Below are positions 40,436 through 51,896 of a stretch of 64,000 nucleotides of DNA, in pieces. A program made the translations under genes and the position numbers. The notes below the pieces were generated by a model. That model did no database searches. It had not been told where the DNA came from and saw only the letters and a program-made list of their open reading frames with translations. Source of the stretch: Rhinopithecus roxellana (lineage: Eukaryota > Chordata > Mammalia > Primates > Cercopithecidae); NCBI RefSeq assembly GCF_007565055.1, contig NC_044568.1, positions 23,242,620 through 23,306,619 on the forward strand. Direction: 5' to 3'. Numbering within the stretch: the stretch's first letter is position 1; every line of letters starts with the position of its first letter.

Positions 40436-41138
40436 CACACTGACCCACAGATATAAGCATGCACTTAGGCTGATGAAATAATGTCCAGACAACACAGCCT
40501 GTATCCAAGCACTTATTCCTGCTCCCTGCCTCTGCCCACTGGTCACATAAGTCTTAGGTTTTGCCTTATGGTCTATTGCCTCGTTTGTCTTGACAGTGGA
40601 ATGGCTTCTTATGTTTGACCCTCAGTACCTTCAGGACATAAAACTTCCTGTTCCTCAGACTCAGCCCACCCACTTGCCCAGCTATGGTTCAGGGATTCCT
40701 ATCCCAGGGCTTGCTTCACTTCCCGGAGACCCAGCCCAGTCCATCCCGCTCATAGCACATGAGGTCCAAGAAGTCACATTTCATGTTCCTCTGCCCATCC
40801 AGGTTGACTAAAAGCTGGCTATGAGGGGCTTCACAGCTGCAAGTCAACTAGAAAACTTCAGCTAAAGTCTTCATTGCACAAAAATCAAACCCAAACAGGG
40901 ATGAGAGGTTGGGGCAAGTTGAGAAGAGTAAAGTTTTCTTATAAGTTTTGCTTCTAGGCCAGATGAGGGACACCTGACAATGTTTTCTGCAGATAACCTA
41001 AGATTCTGATGAGAACCAATGTCATCCTAAAGGTCCTCAACAGCAGGCCAAGCCACAAAAAAGAAACAAATGTAGAAAGACTAGAATGGAAAAATAGAAC
41101 CATCATTATTTCTAGAAGATGGGCTTCATGAAAAACCC
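40436..41138. other. Unique sequence
   Basis: No repeat or gene recognised. The 73-codon frame at 40590-40811 has no recognisable domain. Confidence 0.4.
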
Positions 41139-41158
41139 AAAAGAATCTAGAATAATTA

Positions 41159-41473
41159 GGCCAAGTGCAGTGGGTCAAAGCCTCCCAAAGTGGTTGGCCT
41201 GTAATCCCAGCACTTTGGGAGGCTGAGGCAAGAGGATCATTTGAGTCCAGGAGTTCAAGACCAGCCTAGGCAACATAGATAGACCCCCGTCTCTACATTT
41301 TTTTTTTAATTAGCAGGAGGTGGTGGCACGCACCTGTGGTCCCAGCTACCCAGGAGGCTGAGTTGAGAAGATAGCTTGAGCCTGGGATTTCAAACCTGTG
41401 ATGAGCCATGATTGCACGCCACTGCACTCCAGCCTGGGCAACAGAGCAAGACCCCATCTCCAGAAAAAATAAT
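41159..41473 (+). mobile_element. AluJ-like SINE with a small inverted insertion, sense
   Basis: Starts ggccaagtgcagtgggtc, then carries about 19 extra bases (41178-41196) before gcctgtaatcccagc. The rest is AluJ-like ('gagtccaggagttcaagaccagcctaggcaacat', 'gcctgggatttcaaacctgtgatgagcc'). Flanking aaaagaatctagaat at 41139-41153 and 41474-41488 is the target duplication. The extra block is the inverted complement of nearby Alu sequence. Confidence 0.92.
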
Positions 41474-41489
41474 AAAAGAATCTAGAATT

Positions 41490-41945
41490 AGAAAAAAAAA
41501 AATCTAGCAAAATTATTTGATATAAGAGCGAGGTACAAAAATCAATATTTATTTCACCATCAAATGGATATAAATGACAATGTTTAATAATACAATTTTT
41601 GGTAACAACAAGATTCATCCTTAGCCTAACAAAAGATGCTAAAGACCTTTATGGAAGAGATTGGAAAGACTTGTTGAAAGACACAGAAGGCCAAAATACA
41701 TGAATAAATAGACCTACCTTATGGGCAGGAAAACTCAATGTCTTAAAAATACCAATTTGACAAAAATTGACATATATTTTCTATATTATTCTAATAAAAA
41801 TTCCCAAAAAAGTAACTGTAGAACTTGACAAGTTGATTTATAAATAAATAAATGTATATGTATATGCATGTTCTGCCTGCTCAAATAAGAAAAATGTAAA
41901 TTGAAACTACACTGAGATGCCAATTCTCATCCAAAAGTTTCCTAA
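41490..41945 (+). mobile_element. Old L1 ORF2-derived fragment, sense
   Basis: 'aaaagatgctaaagacctttatggaagag', 'gggcaggaaaactcaatgtcttaaaaataccaatttgac', 'attctaataaaaattccc', 'gtagaacttgacaagttgattt' follow the conserved L1 ORF2 order (taaagacctgtatgaag...ggaagactcaatattgttaagatg...caatcccaatcaaaatcccag...gaaattgacaagctgatt). No open frame remains. Confidence 0.65.
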
Positions 41946-43334
41946 AAATACGTGCGTTAAAAAGCACTTTTATACAGATAGTAAGAACTCAAAATGGCAT
42001 TAGTGCCAGATAGGGGAAATTGTACAGAAGTTAAGATTAGTGAAGTTAAATAAAACCATGTAATCACAAATTTAAGTTGAAAGTATAAGAACACATGACA
42101 TATCTTTAATCTGGATGTGCAATATATATATATATTCTCTATCTCTATCACTGAAATGGTCCAGAAACAATTACTAAGCAATAGCAAGAAGCACTCTTAA
42201 TGCCAAGATTTTAGTTTTTCTAAGCAGAATTTCAAATTACTAGGAACCAGGACTTCTTAGACAAATGGCTGATTCTAAGTCTGGGGCAGGAAATGTCCAA
42301 TATGAACCTGGAACACCTTGTAATTTCAGATTTCAAGAAAAGTAACAAAGACTACTGGGTCATGAAAAAAGATTTCAGGTGCTAACTTAAAGTTCTCACT
42401 GGCCATAGATGGGAAAATTTGGACATCAATGAAGATAATGACTATAATGGATTAAAACACAACTAATAGATTTAGCCCTTGAATTCATAATATTTTAATA
42501 AACCTATTTGTTACTTTTGGAGGATGCTGATGCCCCAAGTCATTGTCCTGAAACCCAGTAAAAGGAAAAGAATCAAGCATTTTTCTTGTTTTTCCTCTAC
42601 AAATTCTACGTCAAGGTAACCGAATAGTTAATTAGAGGAAATTTCTCTTTACAAATTATTCTAACTAACAAGTGAGAAAGAGTGTTAGAATTAGAATGCC
42701 ACCATTTTTGCATTCCTAATGATTAATGGATGTAGGCCATGATAACCAATGGCTGCTATTAACACAAAAGAGAGACAAATAAATATTATGTGCCTCCTGA
42801 TGGAAATGCATTCCACCACCTGTGAAGTAGTCTTGCCTATCTTCCTCCCCAAAATGAACTTGAATCTGATCAACTCTCAAACTACCTATTTACAAAAAAT
42901 ATAGTGAATGGAGGAACATGTTAAATAACACTACGGTGATATCATAGTACAATCCAGACTATGAACAACTCTTGAGATGGATGTTACTCGAATCTTGATT
43001 CAAACAGCTTTTTAAATATGAAAGAGTTTGAGAAATTCGCTTTGTTGGCTGGATATGTGAAGTTACTAAGTTTTAGACTTGGTAACGGTGTAATGCACAT
43101 TTTTAAGAGTTCTTAAATGCACACATGGAAACAAAAGGAGTCAAGACACCACAGAAGCTAATGGTAAGGAAACTTGCTCCACCAGTCATCAAGAATAATT
43201 GGAATTGGTGCAGGGCTGGACAAATTGGCTAATGGAGCAGAGAGTTGAAAAACAGATCCATTATATGTACACAATCAATTTTTTTGACAGAGCTAATTTT
43301 TCAGGTGAGTGGGAGACAGTAAGACTAATCAATA
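41946..43334. other. A+T-rich sequence between L1 fragments, not assigned
   Basis: About 1.4 kb, A+T-rich, with an (AT)6 run near 42121-42134. Because L1 pieces lie on both sides it may be diverged or foreign LINE sequence, but I cannot match it to an L1 segment. No gene; frames are under 80 codons. Confidence 0.35.
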
Positions 43335-44365
43335 ATTGGTACTGCAATAACTGAATTGATTATCCACATGGAAAAATAAAGTCATTCAAGAAAAGAAGAA
43401 AAGACTGACAAATTCAACTATCCTGAAATTAAGAATTTCTGTTCATCAACATACCTGAGGGAAAGTGAGAAGATGGCTCAAACTGGGAATGAAATTTGCC
43501 AAATATATAAGAGACTAAATGATTTAAGTCCAGAATATGTATTTCACTCCTAAAAATCAAGGAGACACACAATCCCAATAAAAACTATGGAAAAGACTTG
43601 AACAGGTATTCTCAACAATAAAAACTAGAATAGCTGACACATTTTTTTTAAAGATACCTCATTATGTAATGAAGAAAATGTAAACTAAAAACTAGAGAGA
43701 ATAAATATAATATACCCAATTCAAGATCTGACAGTATAAAGTGCTGACGAAGATGTACATTAATGAAAAATCATGTACACTACCAGGGAAGAGTATAAAT
43801 TGACTCAAGCACTTTGAAAAGCAATTTGGCAGTGGCTAAGAGAGTTTGGTTTGAGTAGTACATATGGTCCAGTAATCCTAATCTTAAGTAGATGCTACAT
43901 GTTCATCCAGATATGTTTAAAATAATGTTTGTAGCATACTTTTTCTAGAAAAAGACTGGAAACAATCCAAATATTAATAGAATAGTGAAAGTGTGGTATA
44001 GTTACACAATGGAATAGTATACAACAGTGAAAATTAATGAAGTACATAGTACAGTACATAGACCATCATGAATGAACTTCACAAACTTAATGGTAAGAGT
44101 TGTATGCAAGCTGCATGAAAATTCAAAATATGCATAAGAATCTCATAGCATGATACCATTTTTATAAAGTTAAACCAAAAATACCTACCAATAGCTTGTT
44201 TAGGAATATATGCATATACATATAGGGAATTTTCTAAAGAAAAGTAGGTAAATGATGAATACAAAATCCAGAAAATCTATATACAATTACGTATACGGAA
44301 GAGAGGCAAAGTTTCAATGGTGATAGTCTTGTAATATTTTTATATCAAGTTTTGAGTTCATGGGT
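43335..44365 (+). mobile_element. Old L1 (L1ME/L1MC-like) ORF2 end and 3' UTR, sense
   Basis: 'ttgaaaagcaatttggcagtgg', 'agaaaaagactggaaacaatccaaatattaatagaatagtg', 'cacaatggaatagtatacaacagtgaaaattaatg', 'catagcatgataccatttttataaagtt', 'ttgtaatatttttatatcaag' are the standard order at the 3' end of old L1s. Strongly diverged and frame-broken. Confidence 0.75.
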
Positions 44366-45210
44366 GTGTCTTTCATTACTACATTTAACAACTTAGATAC
44401 ACTATATATTTGTTTTTGCAGCTAAGAAATGGTCTTTAACGATGGGGTTGACTCACTAGGGCTAGCACAGGCCTGGTTTCTGCATGGAAGAATAAGACTT
44501 GATGCTGGGAGGGGAAAAGGATGCTGTCCTTAGAATCGACAGTATAGCTGGAAGGACCTGCATGCCAAGTGGATCTTACTGAGGCAAACAGACATTCCCA
44601 AATGTGTGAGGTTAAGGAGAAAGAACTGTTCCTGGGCTGGAAGGAATATCTGAAGTTAAGTTTGCATTCATCACCAAAACTTGGCACCACCTTTGCGAGG
44701 GAAACAGAGTCCCTGCTCTAGTGGGCAAGTGCAGGTTCACAGCTGGATAACCTAGTTTAGATTGATGAGCAATGTGTGCTTTCACAGACTCTCCATTCTG
44801 CTTGCTTCAAAGGTTGATGCCTCCAGGTACACAAGCTCCCAGGAGAGGGGTGGGCAGCATGGAAGGTAGATGTCTAAGAGGCTTCCAGTCATCTCTTCCA
44901 AAAATATTTTGGACACCTAACCCATGCCAAGCACTTCTCTGGGTGCTGGAGCCACTGAGATAAGCAAGATAAGGTCTTTGCCCTTTATCATACCAACTGG
45001 GAAAAGGGAGAAGAGGAGAGGGAGCCCACATGGGAGAATGGCAGGCATTTCCTCTGGCAAAGGTCCTGTTCATTGACCCTAATGTCAAAATGAGGTGAGA
45101 AATGTGGCTCAGGGAAACTGAATGTGATCACAGCCACCAGCTGCATGTCTGTACTAGGTGGTTTTTAAACCTCAAAAACAAGATTGATACCCAGAGTATT
45201 TTCTTTCCAG
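44366..45210. other. Mostly unique with an L2/CR1-like relic
   Basis: 'aaaatattttggacacctaacccatgccaagcacttctctgggtgctggagccactgagataagcaagataagg' (44900-44975) resembles the common ancient LINE motif seen also at 34330. No gene. Confidence 0.4.
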
Positions 45211-45341
45211 ATCTTCCTAGTTTCCTTATGATTTCCTGAGAAATAAAAAGAAATAAATTATCCTTAAGTCACCAATGTTTACACTGATGTATCAAACGAA
45301 AGAATGACGACGGAAGGACTTCTTGTAGAACCAGAGACAGG

Positions 45342-45524
45342 ATGGAGTACCAGGAGCTTGAGGAGGACCTGGACGTGGTGTCCTCAATTTGCAGCCCATC
45401 TGACATTCTGCAATGGATTCATTTTCTACTCACACAACCAGGCAGACGAAGTCTGGAGGAAATCAATGTAATTTTTGCGTGTGCTGAAACCCATTTCTTT
45501 CTCCTGGAAGAAGATCCCCCATGA
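45342..45524 (+). other. 60-codon open frame within a possible exon, weak coding candidate
   Basis: The frame starts at an ATG in strong Kozak context (A at -3, G at +4) and its product begins with an acidic stretch (EYQELEEDLD). It lies between a pyrimidine-rich acceptor-like ttctttccag (45201-45210) and a donor-like CAG/GTAGGG (45623-45628), and no repeat covers it. I do not recognise the protein and there is no second exon to pair with. It may be chance; I do not call it a gene. Confidence 0.15.
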
Positions 45525-46414
45525 GGCCAGCTGGCGGGTACCAGAAACCCATTTATGTGGGGAAGTGGTGGGAGGAGGTTGTCCCTGATCAACCGCTGGT
45601 GGCTGAACTGCCCAGGACCAACCAGGTAGGGTTGCTGTCATGTAAGTAGAGTCGAGTAAGTGGCCAAGGGTCCAAGAGACAGGTGAGGCCATGAGAATTT
45701 GAGGAGGCACATTTGATATGACGTGACCACAGAACCCTGGATAGTCTCAAGGGTAGAAGCTCTGATAATGGACTGTGCAGATGAGAATGGAAACAGGATG
45801 ATTCCTTGAAAATTTGTGCAAGGAGTTGCTGTGGCTCTGGCTTCCCCCTCCCCATACAATCAGGCATCTAGGTGGCAGCTCTTTCCCCAGCCTGGCAGAA
45901 GACTCAAGTATTATTGCTCTCTAGGAACAGGGAACTAGAGGAGCTCCACACTCACAGTCAACAGAGGCAATTTGGGGCTGCAATGAGGCACAGTACTAAA
46001 AATAGGAGGAATAAGCAAAGTTGGCAAAAGTTGAACAGGGAGACACTAGGACCACACACAGCCCAGCTTGAATTGTCATTCAGGAGATTAGAAAATTCCT
46101 TCTTGGGCAAACCGAACCTCCCAAGGGAAAAGACCTACTGATACTAACATTTGGGGTGAAGGGAGGGAGGCAGAGAAATTGTCAGGTCATAGCTCCATTT
46201 CTGGACAAAAAAGCCCCCAGCTAACAAGCTGTGCCTGACCACACTAATATTCCCAATCATCACTTGACATTTCCCCCAAACATGTGTGTGGACAGCCAAG
46301 AATCACTGAGTATTTGAGGAGTCTCTCAGAGCAAAGCAAACAGAAATAATAAAGGAATTAAGACACACATACAAGAAGAAAAAACAATCACAATCTTAGT
46401 ATCCTTAAAGGGAG
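45525..46414. other. Unique sequence
   Basis: No repeat or gene recognised. Overlapping short frames on both strands at 45426-45867 are uninformative. Confidence 0.35.
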
Positions 46415-46853
46415 TATATTAGGGTTCTCTAGAGGGACAGAACTAATGGAATAGCTATATATATAAAGGACAGTTTATTAAGTATTAACTCACATGATCA
46501 CAAGGTCCCACAATAGTCCCTGAGCAGGCTGAGGAACAAGGAGAGCCAGTCCGAGTACCAAAACTGAAGAACTTCAAGTCCGACTTTCGAGGGCAGGAAG
46601 CATCCAGCACAGGAGAAAGATGTAGGCTGGGAGGCTAGGCCAGTCTCTCTTTTCACATTTTTCTGCCTGCTTATACTCTAGCCACACTGGCAGCTGATTC
46701 AATTGTGCCAACTCAGATCAAGAGTGGGTCAGCCTTTCCCAGCCCACGACTCAAATGTGAATCTCCTTTGGCAACACCCTCACGGACACACTCAGGATCA
46801 ATACTTTGTATCCTTCAACCCAATCAAGTTGACACTCAGCATTAACCATCACA
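46415..46853 (-). mobile_element. MLT2-class ERVL LTR, antisense, second copy
   Basis: 'tatattagggttctctagagggacagaactaatgg' to 'cagcattaaccatcaca', 439 bp, reverse complement of the same LTR family as 32495-33028. Landmarks are 'gaggaacaaggagagccagtccgag', 'gaagaacttcaagtccgac', 'ggcaacaccctcacggacacac'. Both ends are present. Flanks gggag and gagga are not an exact duplication, so its age or an end deletion has blurred it. Confidence 0.88.
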
Positions 46854-47100
46854 GAGGATAAGAAAATATTTTATCTGCAAAACAGAAATTGTACTTTACG
46901 AAAATAAATAAATAAATAAATAAACAAGTAGATTTGTGAATTTGTGAAGTAGAACAAAAATATGGAAAAACAGAAGAGAAAAAGAAAGAAAATTAGAAGA
47001 TCTATGGAGGAAAACAATAGACAAATGCTAGAAGCTCTAGAAAATAAAAAGAAAAACAGAGAAGAGAAAAAAAATCGAAGAAATAGAAGAATTCCCTAGA
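46854..47100. other. A-rich sequence with (AAAT)n
   Basis: (AAAT)5-6 at 46901-46924 in a generally A-rich stretch (agaaaaagaaagaaaatt). No gene. Confidence 0.6.
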
Positions 47101-47560
47101 GGCCATGCATTTCCAGATTTAAAAACTTCATTGAGAGTTTAGCTCAATGATAAGACGAAGTTCAACACAAAGACATATCATTGTAAAATATCACAACACC
47201 AGGGAGAGAAATAAAAAAGTACTAAAGCTTCCATGAAAGAAAACACAGGTCATGTACAAAAAGTTCAGTAAAGTGTCATCAACAGTAATGTTGAAACCTA
47301 GAAACCAATTCAAAATTCTAAACAACAACAAAAATTTGCAGTCTAGAATTCTGTATTCAGCATATACCCACAATTCAGTGTTCAGGTATGAAAAAAAGAT
47401 ATTCCAAAAACTTGGCCCATCAGATGAGAAATAAACCAGAGAAGAGGAAGAGGGTGGAACTCAAGAAACAGAAGATTCAATACAGTGAATTAGCAAGTAC
47501 TCCCGGGCTGATGTTTAAAAGAATTTCTAGAACCATGCAACAAGCGTATAGAGCAATCCC
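47101..47560 (+). mobile_element. Old LINE remnant (L1/HAL1-like), sense
   Basis: 'catgaaagaaaacacaggtcatgtacaaaaag', 'aatgttgaaacctagaaaccaattcaaaattctaaac', 'ttgcagtctagaattctgtattcagcatatacccac' follow a dispersed pattern that I associate with old LINE sequence (cacaggtcacctacaaagg...ctggaagctagaagacaatgg...ttccaacctagaattctatacccagcc). Family uncertain. Confidence 0.4.
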
Positions 47561-48170
47561 TGTAGACTGGGCCATGGGCAGCAGGTGGCAAGAGCTGCAA
47601 GATGACCTTGTGGGTTTGATCTCATTGACAGGCATGGAGAGACTGTGGATGAATCCAGGATAGGCACAAAGTAACCCAGCAAATGACCACACAAAGCAAT
47701 TACTTTAGCTCTTCACTCAATAAACAGTTGCATAAGAAAGAACATGTGATCTTGAGACATTACATGTCTCAACTGTGAATGTTATAACGGTCATAACAAA
47801 AGCACTGCATATGTATTTAACCAAGAGGGGTGAGAAATAATTAAAGGAGGGGGAGAAAAGATGTATATTTCGGGATTAGGGAGCAGGGGCTGGTAGAAGA
47901 GAGCTATACCCTCATCTTCCACAGCAAGAAGACAAGAGATCATGTCTAATACAGGAAAAATTAAAATAGCAGTATATATGTTATTAGAGATATAAAGGTG
48001 AATATAAAAAAAGAAATAGGAGTTGAAAGCTGTTGCCTTTGGAGAACAGAAATCAAGAGTGAGAAGGAATTGATCAGGGGTCTGCTGTTTCTCATTATGA
48101 TCCTAGTAGAACTACTTGATATTTTAATCTGTTCCTTTGATAAAAATTGAAATTATATTTAAGTTTTGGA
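47561..48170. other. Unassigned A+T-rich sequence
   Basis: No confident repeat or gene. Confidence 0.3.
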
Positions 48171-48456
48171 CACATATACCTACCTACATACACACATACC
48201 AATACATATACACACACACCTATCTACATACACACTTATCTACAAATACATACAAACTCACCTACCTGTATACATACATCTACATAAACACACGGGCACA
48301 CACACACAGCTATCTAAACATACAAACACAAACCTATTTACCTACCTACACACACACCCACACACCCCTAGCTACATACATAGACACATACTACGTATAC
48401 ACATACACACACAATCACATATAGAATACACACACACCATGTATATATATATATAC
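48171..48456. repeat. Complex (CA)n / (CATA)n / (CTAC)n microsatellite
   Basis: About 285 bp of ACAC, ATAC, CTAC and ATAT units with interruptions, ending in (TA)6. It resembles the array at 17219-17464 in unit types. Open frames through it (48137-48534) are tandem-repeat artefacts. Confidence 0.93.
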
Positions 48457-48699
48457 ACTGTAGGCAGTGAAGAAGTCTTTTCTCACCCACTGCTAGATTC
48501 ATGGCTGAGGCCCCTACAACAAAAACCAGATTAACAACAACAACAACAAAGCATGCAAATTTATTTAATTTTTATATGATACCTGAGCCTTCAGAAACAA
48601 AGACCCAAAGAAACAGGGAAGCCTGTGTGTTGTTAAATTTCATGAACAAGTGGATAGTTGCAGAGGAGAATGATTGGACAAAGCAGGTATGATCTAATA
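48457..48699. other. Left flank of the LTR, possibly an older ERV-like repeat
   Basis: Includes (CAA)n at 48534-48550. The text 'gttgcagaggagaatgattggacaaagcaggt' and the right flank after 49402 may belong to one older repeat split by the LTR. Not assigned. Confidence 0.3.
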
Positions 48700-48703
48700 G
48701 TAA
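48700..48703. repeat. 4-bp target-site duplication, left copy
   Basis: gtaa precedes the LTR and recurs at 49399-49402. Four bases is the size typical of class I (gamma-retrovirus-like) ERVs. Confidence 0.7.
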
Positions 48704-49398
48704 TGTGAAAGGAAAGTAAGTCTCAGGACCCCAAAATCCCTGAGTCAAAGGGAAAAGTCAAGCTGAGAACTGCATCAGGCAAACTTGCCTCCCATTTTCT
48801 TCCTAAATAAGACAGCTACGGAGATGAAAGAAAAAAAAAAAAAAAATGCTGCATACCTCCCTCACAATTTGCCCTCAAGAAAATTCCTTGTGGGCCTGGA
48901 GATTTACCCCAAACAGTTCCGTTGAATTTCACCCTGGCAGTGGACATTGACAGCTCATCTTCACAGATGCTCATCCTGCTGCTCACCTGAGACAACGCAT
49001 AGCTGATTGCTTCCTCTGTCCTACTGTTTATGTACAAATGCAGATTCACAGAGCCAGACTAAGGCATAAGTGACTATTCCTCTAACCCCTTTCACATGTA
49101 AATTGTGCACTTAATAAAAGTCTCATCAAAGACCCCAAAGAATGTAACCTTTTGTATTTTATCTACCTATGACCTGAGAGCCCCCCTCTTTGGGTTGTCC
49201 CACCTTTTTAGACCAAACCAATGTACATCTTATACATATTGATTGATGTCTCATGTCTTCCTAAAATGTATAAAACCAGGCCCTGTCCCAGTCACCTTCG
49301 GCACAGGTCATCAGGACTTCCTGAGACTGTGTCACGGGATGCGTCCTTAACCTTGGCATTGATTCAGGTTTCTAAATTGATTCAGACCTGGGTTCACA
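48704..49398 (+). mobile_element. Solo ERV1-type LTR (MER4-group-like)
   Basis: It runs tgtgaaaggaaagtaagtct ... ctgggttcaca, 695 bp, TG...CA ends. A promoter-like 'aatgtataaaaccagg' (TATA at about 49269-49274) is followed by an R-region 'ggtcatcaggacttcctgagactgtgtcacggg'. The usual AATAAA near 'ctaaattga' appears lost by mutation. An A16 run at about 48830-48846 lies inside. Exact gtaa duplication and no internal viral sequence indicate a solo LTR. Subfamily not certain. Confidence 0.78.
49269..49276 (+). promoter_or_regulatory. LTR TATA box
   Basis: gtataaaa, about 130 bp from the LTR 3' end and upstream of a G/C-containing R region, is positioned like the U3 promoter of class I LTRs. Present-day activity is unknown. 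Confidence 0.5.
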
Positions 49399-49402
49399 GT
49401 AA

Positions 49403-50595
49403 TAAAGTCGGGGAAACTTAGCAAGGCCTGCTTGTTCAGATTCTCTGTGTCCCTGTGTTTCCAGAGATAAGAACATTCCTTTCCTCTGGGTATATAGTAT
49501 AGGATGGGTACACCCCACATGAGGGTCTTGCTTTGGGACAAGGGAGAAGGTCAAGTAATTCTTTCTAGGTTTTATGGCCCACTTCAGGGTCTTCCCTGGG
49601 TGAGACAGGGTCAGGGAGACATTTCTGCTTCTGCTAATTTCTCAGATGCCAAGATGCCCTATTCTGGGATAGCATATTCTGAGTCCCATCCATACATACA
49701 CAAACACACTTATCTACACACGTACGTACACAGGTGTGTTAAAGTGCTGAGTGTAGTAAAGAACGAAGGAGCGAGTTCTGTGAAACTCAGAGGGACAAGT
49801 TTCAGAAGAAGAGAAAATGAAGTCCACAGGTCCTTAGAAATGCAAAACCTTAACTTGGTCCAAACTGCACTGAAGTTGAATGTGTTTGCCTATAATACGG
49901 CTGGAGAGCACTTGGGACATTTTGAGCCGTGTCTGCTTCAGCATCTCATCAGGGGCCTCCAAGTGCCACCTTGGGTCTCACTGTTGTCATTTCTGAATGT
50001 TTCTCTCTTAATATCTGAAGGCTTTAGACCATAAAATCCAGCATTCTTTTATAATACAGAACATCAGTCTCGCCCAAGTGGAGTGTCTAAAATCTAGTAA
50101 TGAGGTACAATAAATCTACTTTCTGTGAAGATTTGGGGCATATAATCTCGCATTTAATTAACATTCCTGAAACAGTGCAAAGCTGCTCAGTTTCAACCCA
50201 GTTCTCTCTTGAGTCCACATCATCTCTCACTCTGCTCGATGCTCCCAGAGAGCATATACAGGATCAGCCCTGGCTCAGATGGAGAAACGGCTTTCCTCTC
50301 CTCTTCCACGTCTGGGGCTGCTGGAAGGTCTTCTTAGCCTCTGGACTGAGAAACAAAAACCTGGAAACCATGCTCAGGAGCTGGCATCAACCAAAATCAG
50401 AGTGATTTCCTGGTTGTCCTGATGTAGTGACCCTCCCCTGCCTCTCCCAGGGATGAAGGTGCGACACATGGCAGGAACAACAAGACCTTCCCTAGGGTTG
50501 GCTGGAGAACAGTCCTGGCTCTCTGACCCCCTGCTCTTCTCACTCAGTTCTTTCTCTATCTCTGATCCAGCCCCCATCACTCCGGCTGGATCTCT
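49403..50595. other. Unassigned sequence right of the LTR
   Basis: A short CATA/CACA stretch lies at 49687-49735. The 176-codon frame 49504-50034 has no recognisable domain, runs through that microsatellite, and I do not call it a gene. The rest is unassigned. Confidence 0.35.
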
Positions 50596-50890
50596 TTTTC
50601 TCTTTTTTGAGATGGAGTCTCACTTTGTAGCCCAGGCTGGAGTGCAGTGGCGTGATCTCGGCTCACTGCAACCTCTACCTCCCATGTTCAAGCAATTCTC
50701 CTGCCTCACCCTGCCGAGTACCTGGGACTACAGGTGCCCACCACCACGCCCAGCTAATTTTTTGTATTTTTAGTAGAGACGGGGTTTCACCATGTTAGCC
50801 ATGATGGTCTTCATCTCCTGACCTCGCGATCCTCCCACCTCAACCTCCCAAAGTGCTGGGATTACAGGCATGAGCCGCCATGCCCAGCCC
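50596..50890 (-). mobile_element. Alu SINE (AluS/Y-like), antisense
   Basis: Antisense Alu with gagatggagtctcactttgt, cagtggcgtgatctcggctc, tatttttagtagagacgggg, catctcctgacctcgcgatc and gattacaggcatgagccgcc. Full length, with several CpGs retained. Confidence 0.95.
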
Positions 50891-51540
50891 CTTTTCTCTT
50901 AATGATGTATTGTCTTTGATGGAAAGTTCATGCTACCCACTGTGTATGTCTGATGGGTTGGAAAACAGGAGGTCAGTGGTCAGCCAGGGGGGCATTGCTA
51001 CAAAAGCTGGCCAGGTTGTGGGGTAGGGAGAAGTGAAAAAAAGCAAGCAAAGCTGGAAGCAGCGGTGGAAACCAGCAAGGCAGGCAATACTTCCTTCCCC
51101 TTAGTGACAGTCACCAGCCCTGCCCACAACTCTGTACATCATAAGGTAGAGAAACTTATATTCAGCATTTGGTTGGGGTTTTTAGGGGGTAGGGTAGAGG
51201 GGCTGGTTCTTTTTTTTTTTTTTTTTCTTGTTTTTAAGCAGAATGCCACTTACATTTTTAAAAGGAGAAATTATACCCCAGTTTCTGCTGTGACTTTGAT
51301 CTGGACTTCTCTGTACCTTCTCCTAGTTCCACAAAGTATGGGGGTTTTCATCTATATCCATCTATTGACAAGAATGGAAAGATGGATTCATTTTGGGGGC
51401 TCCTGCCAGGCTGAGAGGAACATGTCAAGTTTTTTTCCAGGGTGACAAGAAGAGAGAAAGGCAGTGATCCAACCACTCGATCCAGCACAGAGACAGAGCC
51501 CTAGTGCAGAGACAGAACCCAGCACAGAGACAGGATCTCA
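50891..51540. other. Unique sequence with a T17 run and a short imperfect repeat
   Basis: T run at 51210-51226. At 51481-51536 'cacagagacag / tgcagagacag / cacagagacag' recurs at about 23-bp spacing. No gene. Confidence 0.45.
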
Positions 51541-51896
51541 GAGTTTGTGTTGCCCGCAAAATTCACACATTGAAATCCTAACCCCCAAGGCGATGGTATC
51601 ATGAGGTAGGGATCTTTGCAGGGGTGATTAGATCATAAGGGTGAAACCCTCATAAATAGCATTCATGCTCTTTTGAAAGGGGACCCAGAGAGCTCCCTCA
51701 CCCCTTCCACCATGTGCGGACACAGTGAGAAATCGGCTGTCAGTGAACCAGGAAGGCGGTCCTTGCCAGAACCCAACCATGCTGCCACTCTGATCTTGGA
51801 TCTCCAGACTCCAGATCTGTGAGAAATAAGTATCTGCTGTTTATAAGCCATACAGTCTCTTGCATTCTGTTATAGCAGCCAGAACAGACTAAGACA
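51541..51896 (+). mobile_element. MaLR LTR (MLT1/MST-class), sense
   Basis: 'cattgaaatcctaacccccaaggcgatggtatcatgaggtaggg', 'agagagctccctcaccccttccaccatgtgcggacacagtgag', 'ggatctccagactccagatctgtgagaaataagtatctgctg', ending 'cagccagaacagactaagaca'. Nearly complete, with the first 15-20 bases diverged. The minus-strand frame 51663-51851 lies inside it. Confidence 0.88.

Noticed and set aside
46409..46858. Target-site duplication for the second MLT2 LTR
   Set aside because: Flanks gggag and gagga do not match exactly in register, so I do not claim one.
49504..50034. 176-codon plus-strand frame downstream of the ERV1-type LTR
   Set aside because: It passes through a small microsatellite and shows no retroviral or cellular domain I recognise; no evidence that the LTR drives it.
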